Shown here: positions 56,482-64,000 of the stretch, one piece after another
Position numbering within the stretch: position 1 is the first letter of the stretch
Layout of the letters: each line of letters opens with the position of its first letter
Assembly: GCF_029909975.1 (NCBI RefSeq)
Contig: NZ_CP094516.1
Location: forward strand, 5,270,001 to 5,334,000
Direction: 5' to 3'
Length of the DNA stretch: 64,000 bases
Origin: Bradyrhizobium sp. ISRA430
Lineage (GTDB): Bacteria > Pseudomonadota > Alphaproteobacteria > Rhizobiales > Xanthobacteraceae
Program-made: the position numbers and the translations under genes
Notes under the pieces: generated by a model
Database searches by the model: none
What the model saw: the letters and a program-made list of their open reading frames with translations, nothing else
Told to the model about the DNA's origin: nothing

Positions 56482-57584
56482 CGATGGACCCGGCTCACGG
56501 CACGATCGGCGGCGAAGAGCCTGATACCCGCGACGTGCAGAAAAATAATTTCGGCGACACGCAGCCGCACCAGGAGCCGCGCCGCGTCAACAATGATCCG
56601 CGCGCCAAGCAGCAGAAGGGCAACCAGCCGCGCCGCGACCGGCGCGACGTCCATGGTTGGGTCGTGCTCGACAAGCCGATCGGCATGACGTCGACCCAGG
56701 CCGTCGCCGTGCTCAAGCGCCTTTTCCAGGCCAAGCGCGCCGGCCACGCCGGCACCCTCGACCCGCTCGCCTCCGGCGGCCTGCCGATCGCACTCGGCGA
56801 GGCGACCAAGACGGTTCCCTTCGTCATGGACGGCCGCAAGCGCTACCGCTTCACCGTGTGCTGGGGCGAGGAGCGCGACACCGATGACATCGAGGGCCGG
56901 GTGACCGCGACCTCCGACCTGCGCCCGACCCGGGAGGCGATCGAAGCGCTTCTCCCGCGCTTCACCGGGGTGATCGAGCAGATCCCGCCGCGTTATTCCG
57001 CGATCAAGGTCCAGGGCGAGCGCGCCTATGACCTGGCGCGCGACGGCGAGGTCGTGGAGCTGGCCCCCCGGCCAGTCGAGATTCACCATTTATCCCTTGT
57101 AGATCAACCAGATAGCGATCGAGCGGTATTCGAGGCCGAGTGTGGCAAGGGCACCTATGTCCGCGCGCTCGCCCGGGATATGGGCCGGATTCTCGGCACT
57201 TACGGCCATATCTGCGCGCTGCGGCGGACCCTGGTCGGCCCATTTGGCGAGAACGACATGATTCCGCTGGATCAGTTGGAGGCTTTGTGCCATAGAGCCG
57301 CGTCCGGCGAGGGCAGCCTCGCCGACGCGCTTTTGCCCGTTGAGACCGCGCTGGACGACATCCCGGCACTGGCCGTCACTCGGGCTGATGCGGCAAGGCT
57401 CCACCGGGGCCAGGCCGTTGTGTTGCGCGGACGGGATGCGCCCAATTGTAGCGGCACAGTCTATGTCACGGTGGCAGGCCGGCTTCTCGCGCTTGCCGAA
57501 GTCGGCAATGGCGAAATCATCCCCAAGCGTGTGTTCAACCTGACCGGCCTGACTGCCAGCACCGGTCGCAACGAGAGAAATTGA
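56478..57584 (+). CDS. truB: tRNA pseudouridine(55) synthase TruB
   Basis: Makes pseudouridine 55 in the T-loop of tRNAs. The 368-residue product has a catalytic Asp95 in [18 protein letters not shown] and the conserved [16 protein letters not shown] block at 59-74. About 55 polar, basic residues precede that block ([19 protein letters not shown] and so on), which is unusual for TruB (about 310 residues). No alternative start fits the four-base ATGA overlap with rbfA. rpsO follows by two bases. Confidence 0.95.
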   Translation: MTMDPAHGTIGGEEPDTRDVQKNNFGDTQPHQEPRRVNNDPRAKQQKGNQPRRDRRDVHGWVVLDKPIGMTSTQAVAVLKRLFQAKRAGHAGTLDPLASGGLPIALGEATKTVPFVMDGRKRYRFTVCWGEERDTDDIEGRVTATSDLRPTREAIEALLPRFTGVIEQIPPRYSAIKVQGERAYDLARDGEVVELAPRPVEIHHLSLVDQPDSDRAVFEAECGKGTYVRALARDMGRILGTYGHICALRRTLVGPFGENDMIPLDQLEALCHRAASGEGSLADALLPVETALDDIPALAVTRADAARLHRGQAVVLRGRDAPNCSGTVYVTVAGRLLALAEVGNGEIIPKRVFNLTGLTASTGRNERN

Positions 57585-57586
57585 CG

Positions 57587-57856
57587 ATGTCGATTACCGC
57601 CGATCGCAAAGCGGAAGTCATCAAGACGAATGCCACCAAAGCCGGCGACACCGGCTCGCCCGAGGTTCAGGTCGCGATCCTTTCGGAACGCATCAACAAC
57701 CTCACGAACCATTTCAAGACCCACGTGAAGGACAACCATTCGCGCCGCGGCCTCTTGAAGCTCGTGTCGACCCGCCGCTCGCTCCTCGACTACCTGAAGA
57801 AGAAGGACGAGGCGCGGTACAAGGCGCTGCTCGAGAAGCACAACATTCGTCGCTAA
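57587..57856 (+). CDS. rpsO: 30S ribosomal protein S15
   Basis: Binds the central domain of 16S rRNA. The 89-residue product is the standard length, with [24 protein letters not shown] and [26 protein letters not shown]. The ATG at 57587 (MSITADRK) lies two bases after the truB stop. A strong terminator follows, so pnp may be reached only by readthrough or its own promoter. Confidence 0.98.
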   Translation: MSITADRKAEVIKTNATKAGDTGSPEVQVAILSERINNLTNHFKTHVKDNHSRRGLLKLVSTRRSLLDYLKKKDEARYKALLEKHNIRR

Positions 57857-57865
57857 GTGTTCCTG

Positions 57866-57889
57866 CGCGCGCCACTGGCGCGCGTTTTT
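57866..57889 (+). terminator. Rho-independent terminator of rpsO
   Basis: CGCGCGCC (57866-57873), loop ACT, GGCGCGCG (57877-57884), then TTTTT (57885-57889). Confidence 0.93.
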
Positions 57890-58118
57890 GCGCGTGGTTT
57901 CGAACGAAAGCACTTTTTTCAAGGTTTTTGATCGAGGCTCACGCGCACGTCGGGTGCGGGCCAAAGACGATTCGCATCCGGGGCATGATCCCGAAAGCCG
58001 CAGTTGGGCATTCGGAATGAAGTTCATGCCGACTGACCAGTCCAGCAGCAATCCGGCGGCTGGGCGCAACGGGCAAGGTGCCCGTATGACCCGAAAGGAT
58101 GGACGCCATCCGAAATCC
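57890..58118 (+). other. Intergenic region between rpsO and pnp
   Basis: About 230 bases with no supportable gene and no clear promoter. Any pnp-specific promoter must lie here or in the stem that follows. Confidence 0.4.
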
Positions 58119-58191
58119 AAAAACCATGGCAGGATCGCAGGACGCTGATCACCCGCTCGATCAGCGTCCCGCAATCTTGCGCATGGTTTTT
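58119..58191 (+). promoter_or_regulatory. Long near-perfect RNA stem in the pnp leader
   Basis: The inner 11 pairs GGACGCTGATC (58140-58150) and GATCAGCGTCC (58159-58169) close an eight-base loop. The stem extends outward to A58119-A58123 paired with T58187-T58191, interrupted by two mismatches, one G-U pair and one bulge (G58181): about 30 pairs in all. It ends 47 bases before the pnp ATG. In E. coli a comparable stem is cut by RNase III and then used by PNPase to repress its own mRNA; the same role here is inferred. The poly-T edge could also give a terminator. Confidence 0.75.
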
Positions 58192-58238
58192 GTTTTTCGA
58201 GGCGCACCTCTTTCGTGAACCCATGAAAGAAGACCTCT

Positions 58239-60401
<2,163 letters not shown>

Positions 60402-60426
60402 GTCTCGCCGATACATCAGAAACACG

Positions 60427-60453
60427 AAGGGCGGCCTCTCGGCCGCCCTTTTT
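60427..60453. terminator. Terminator between convergent pnp and katG
   Basis: AAGGGCGGCC (60427-60436), loop TCTC, GGCCGCCCTT (60441-60450), then more T. The A residues on the left arm give a short T-run on the other strand as well, so it can serve both genes. Confidence 0.9.
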
Positions 60454-60472
60454 GTTTGAAGCTCGCTGATCG

Positions 60473-62665
<2,193 letters not shown>

Positions 62666-62702
62666 TCAGACTTCGGCCTTTACCAGGTAGAAGCACTCTA
62701 AG

Positions 62703-62724
62703 CTTCACCTCCCATCAGGTGAAG
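62703..62724. promoter_or_regulatory. Palindromic operator in the katG-oxyR control region
   Basis: CTTCACCT-CCCATC-AGGTGAAG is a perfect 8-bp-arm inverted repeat midway between the two starts. Its spacing suits a dimeric LysR-type regulator; OxyR itself is the likely ligand, though it does not match the enteric ATAG-N7-CTAT pattern. Confidence 0.6.
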
Positions 62725-62752
62725 TTGACTTTAATGATCGCTGCGATAGGAT
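62725..62752 (+). promoter_or_regulatory. Candidate oxyR promoter
   Basis: TTGACT (62725-62730) and TAGGAT (62747-62752), spacer 16. The predicted transcript would begin at or within two bases of the oxyR ATG (62759), implying a leaderless mRNA. The -35 directly abuts the palindrome, so binding there would block it. Confidence 0.5.
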
Positions 62753-62758
62753 TTTCTG

Positions 62759-63685
62759 ATGATCAACGTGACGCTGCGCCAGCTCCGATATTTCGACGCG
62801 CTGGCACGTCATGGCCATTTCGGGCGCGCGGCGGAGGCCTGCTCCATCTCGCAGCCGGCGCTATCGATGCAGATCAAGGAACTGGAGGAGGCGCTCGGCG
62901 GCCTGCTGCTGGAGCGCAGCGCCCGGCAGGTCGCGCTGACCCGGTTTGGCGAAGAGCTGGCGCAGCGCGTCCGCGACATTTTGCGCTCGGTCGATGAGCT
63001 CGGCGACTTCGCGCGGGCCTCGCAGGACCGGTTCGCCGGCCGCCTCCGCATCGGCATGATTCCGACCATCGCGCCCTACCTCCTGCCCAAGATCACCAAG
63101 AATCTCACGCGCATGCATCCCGAGCTCGACATCCGCGTGCGCGAAACTATGACGCCGAGGCTGATCCAGGAACTGGTGGAAGGCCGGCTCGACACCGCGA
63201 TCGTCGCGCTGCCGGTGTCGGAGCCCTCGCTCACCGAAGTCGCACTTTTCGAGGAGAAGTTCCTGCTGGTCCGGCCGGGGGCAGACGAGGGAACACCTGT
63301 CCCCTCGCGGGAGATGATGCGGGAGATGCGGCTCTTGCTGCTCGAGGAGGGACATTGCTTCCGCGATCAGGCGCTATCGTTCTGCAACATGCAATCGGCG
63401 CCACCGCGGGAAATGCTGGATGCGAACTCCCTGTCGACACTGGTCCAGATGGTCAGCGCCGGCATCGGCGTCACCTTGATTCCGGAAATGGCCGTGCCGG
63501 TCGAGACTCGATCGGCCTCCGTCTCGGTCGCGCCGTTCCGCGACCCGCAGCCATCGCGCACCATCGGCATGGTCTGGCGCAAGACCAGTCCGCTGGCACG
63601 TCAATTGCTGCAGATCTCCGAAGTGGTCTGCCTGTCGGCCGGCAAGACGCGCGCGCGACCGCCCGTGCGCATTGCGCGGGCCTGA
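62759..63685 (+). CDS. oxyR: LysR-type hydrogen peroxide regulator OxyR
   Basis: Redox-sensing activator of peroxide defence. The 308-residue product has an N-terminal winged HTH (1-60, VTLRQLRYFDALARHGHFGRAAEACSISQPALSMQIKELEEALG) and a regulatory domain with the OxyR signature GHCFRDQALSFC, where Cys200 and Cys209 correspond to E. coli Cys199 and Cys208. The nine-residue spacing is identical, so the disulfide switch should work. No ribosome site is visible before the ATG, in line with a leaderless message. It is divergent from katG. Confidence 0.95.
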   Translation: MINVTLRQLRYFDALARHGHFGRAAEACSISQPALSMQIKELEEALGGLLLERSARQVALTRFGEELAQRVRDILRSVDELGDFARASQDRFAGRLRIGMIPTIAPYLLPKITKNLTRMHPELDIRVRETMTPRLIQELVEGRLDTAIVALPVSEPSLTEVALFEEKFLLVRPGADEGTPVPSREMMREMRLLLLEEGHCFRDQALSFCNMQSAPPREMLDANSLSTLVQMVSAGIGVTLIPEMAVPVETRSASVSVAPFRDPQPSRTIGMVWRKTSPLARQLLQISEVVCLSAGKTRARPPVRIARA

Positions 63686-63692
63686 GCCGCCG

Positions 63693-64000
63693 ATGTCGCA
63701 TCCGATCATCCGCCCCGCCCGCGCCGACGAATATGATGAGATCGGCCGTGTCTGGATGGAGAGCTGGGTCTCGACGGGGCTTGCCGAGGCGAGCAACTTC
63801 CTGCTGGCAAACTTGCGCGCGCGCGTCCGGCGCGAGATCGAAGGTGGCTGGAGCCTGTTTGTTGCCGATGATCACGGCACGATCGCCGCGATGCTGGCGC
63901 TGCATCTGCCCAAACGTTATCTCGACATGCTTTTCGTCGCGCCCGCCTATCAGGGCCGATCGCTCGGCCGGCGATTGCTCGCCTTCACGCGAACGCAAAT
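63693..64000 (+). CDS. GNAT family N-acetyltransferase, partial
   Basis: Starts at the ATG at 63693, seven bases after oxyR, and runs off the window, leaving about 102 residues. The opening IIRPARADEYDEIGRVWMESWVS and the acetyl-CoA loop LFVAPAYQGRSLGRRLLAFTR are characteristic of GNAT enzymes. The substrate is unknown. The close spacing suggests cotranscription with oxyR. Confidence 0.88.
   Translation, partial: MSHPIIRPARADEYDEIGRVWMESWVSTGLAEASNFLLANLRARVRREIEGGWSLFVADDHGTIAAMLALHLPKRYLDMLFVAPAYQGRSLGRRLLAFTRTQ

Noticed and set aside
57888..58148. ORF of 86 codons in the rpsO-pnp gap
   Set aside because: It overlaps the left arm of the pnp leader stem, and the translation is low in protein-like features.

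Overview
The window is a GC-rich alphaproteobacterial chromosome segment that reads like Bradyrhizobium. The assignment rests on several things: the order rpsT - dnaA - dnaN - recF - gyrB, the protein sequences (a Fur/Mur regulator, a SAICAR synthetase of about 300 residues, a fused YlxR-L7Ae protein), and the dense population of short palindromic intergenic repeats. The genus is inferred from recognition, not from a database search. I saw no tRNA, rRNA, insertion sequence, prophage or CRISPR array.

Layout. 1-1109: leftward msrA (cut by the window edge) and a small membrane protein. 1110-4505: rpsT with its promoter, leader hairpin and terminator, then a 1.2-kb gap before dnaA. That gap holds a tandem-repeat array, one perfect DnaA box, an AT-rich stretch and a cluster of GANTC methylation sites, and it is a candidate oriC. 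4759-9847: dnaN, recF, gyrB. 10147-11442: a MurA-family enzyme with Asp in place of the catalytic Cys. 11686-14212: a coupled trio (MATE exporter, DUF2867 protein, HCCA-isomerase-like DsbA-fold protein). 14213-15290: a less GC-rich patch with two small membrane ORFs. 15276-36610: mixed metabolic and accessory genes (FUSC exporter, MmgE/PrpD, two serine hydrolases, a membrane AraC regulator, pirin, purC, crotonase, a SulP-STAS-cNMP fusion, SSADH, acyl-CoA ligase, PfkB kinase, murJ, trpS, a universal stress protein).

36785-60401 is a long rightward housekeeping run: nfuA, tsaB, rimI, fur/mur, HAD, miaB, phoH, ybeY, corC, lnt, an XRE regulator, an M20 peptidase, trmB, then rimP - nusA - ylxR - infB - rbfA - truB - rpsO - pnp. 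These genes deal with Fe-S assembly, tRNA modification, RNA and ribosome maturation, translation initiation and RNA decay. Many overlap by four bases or sit a few bases apart, so they are probably translationally coupled. 60473-63685: katG and oxyR, divergent, sharing a 114-bp control region with a palindrome. A partial GNAT gene runs off the right edge.

Points most worth a second look: the Cys-to-Asp MurA, the long paired stem in the rpsO-pnp gap, the oriC candidate with clustered GANTC sites, the SulP-STAS-cNMP fusion, the M20 peptidase sitting where many Rhizobiales carry metK, and the paired-hairpin intergenic repeats. I did not find a clearly new multi-gene defence or mobile system.
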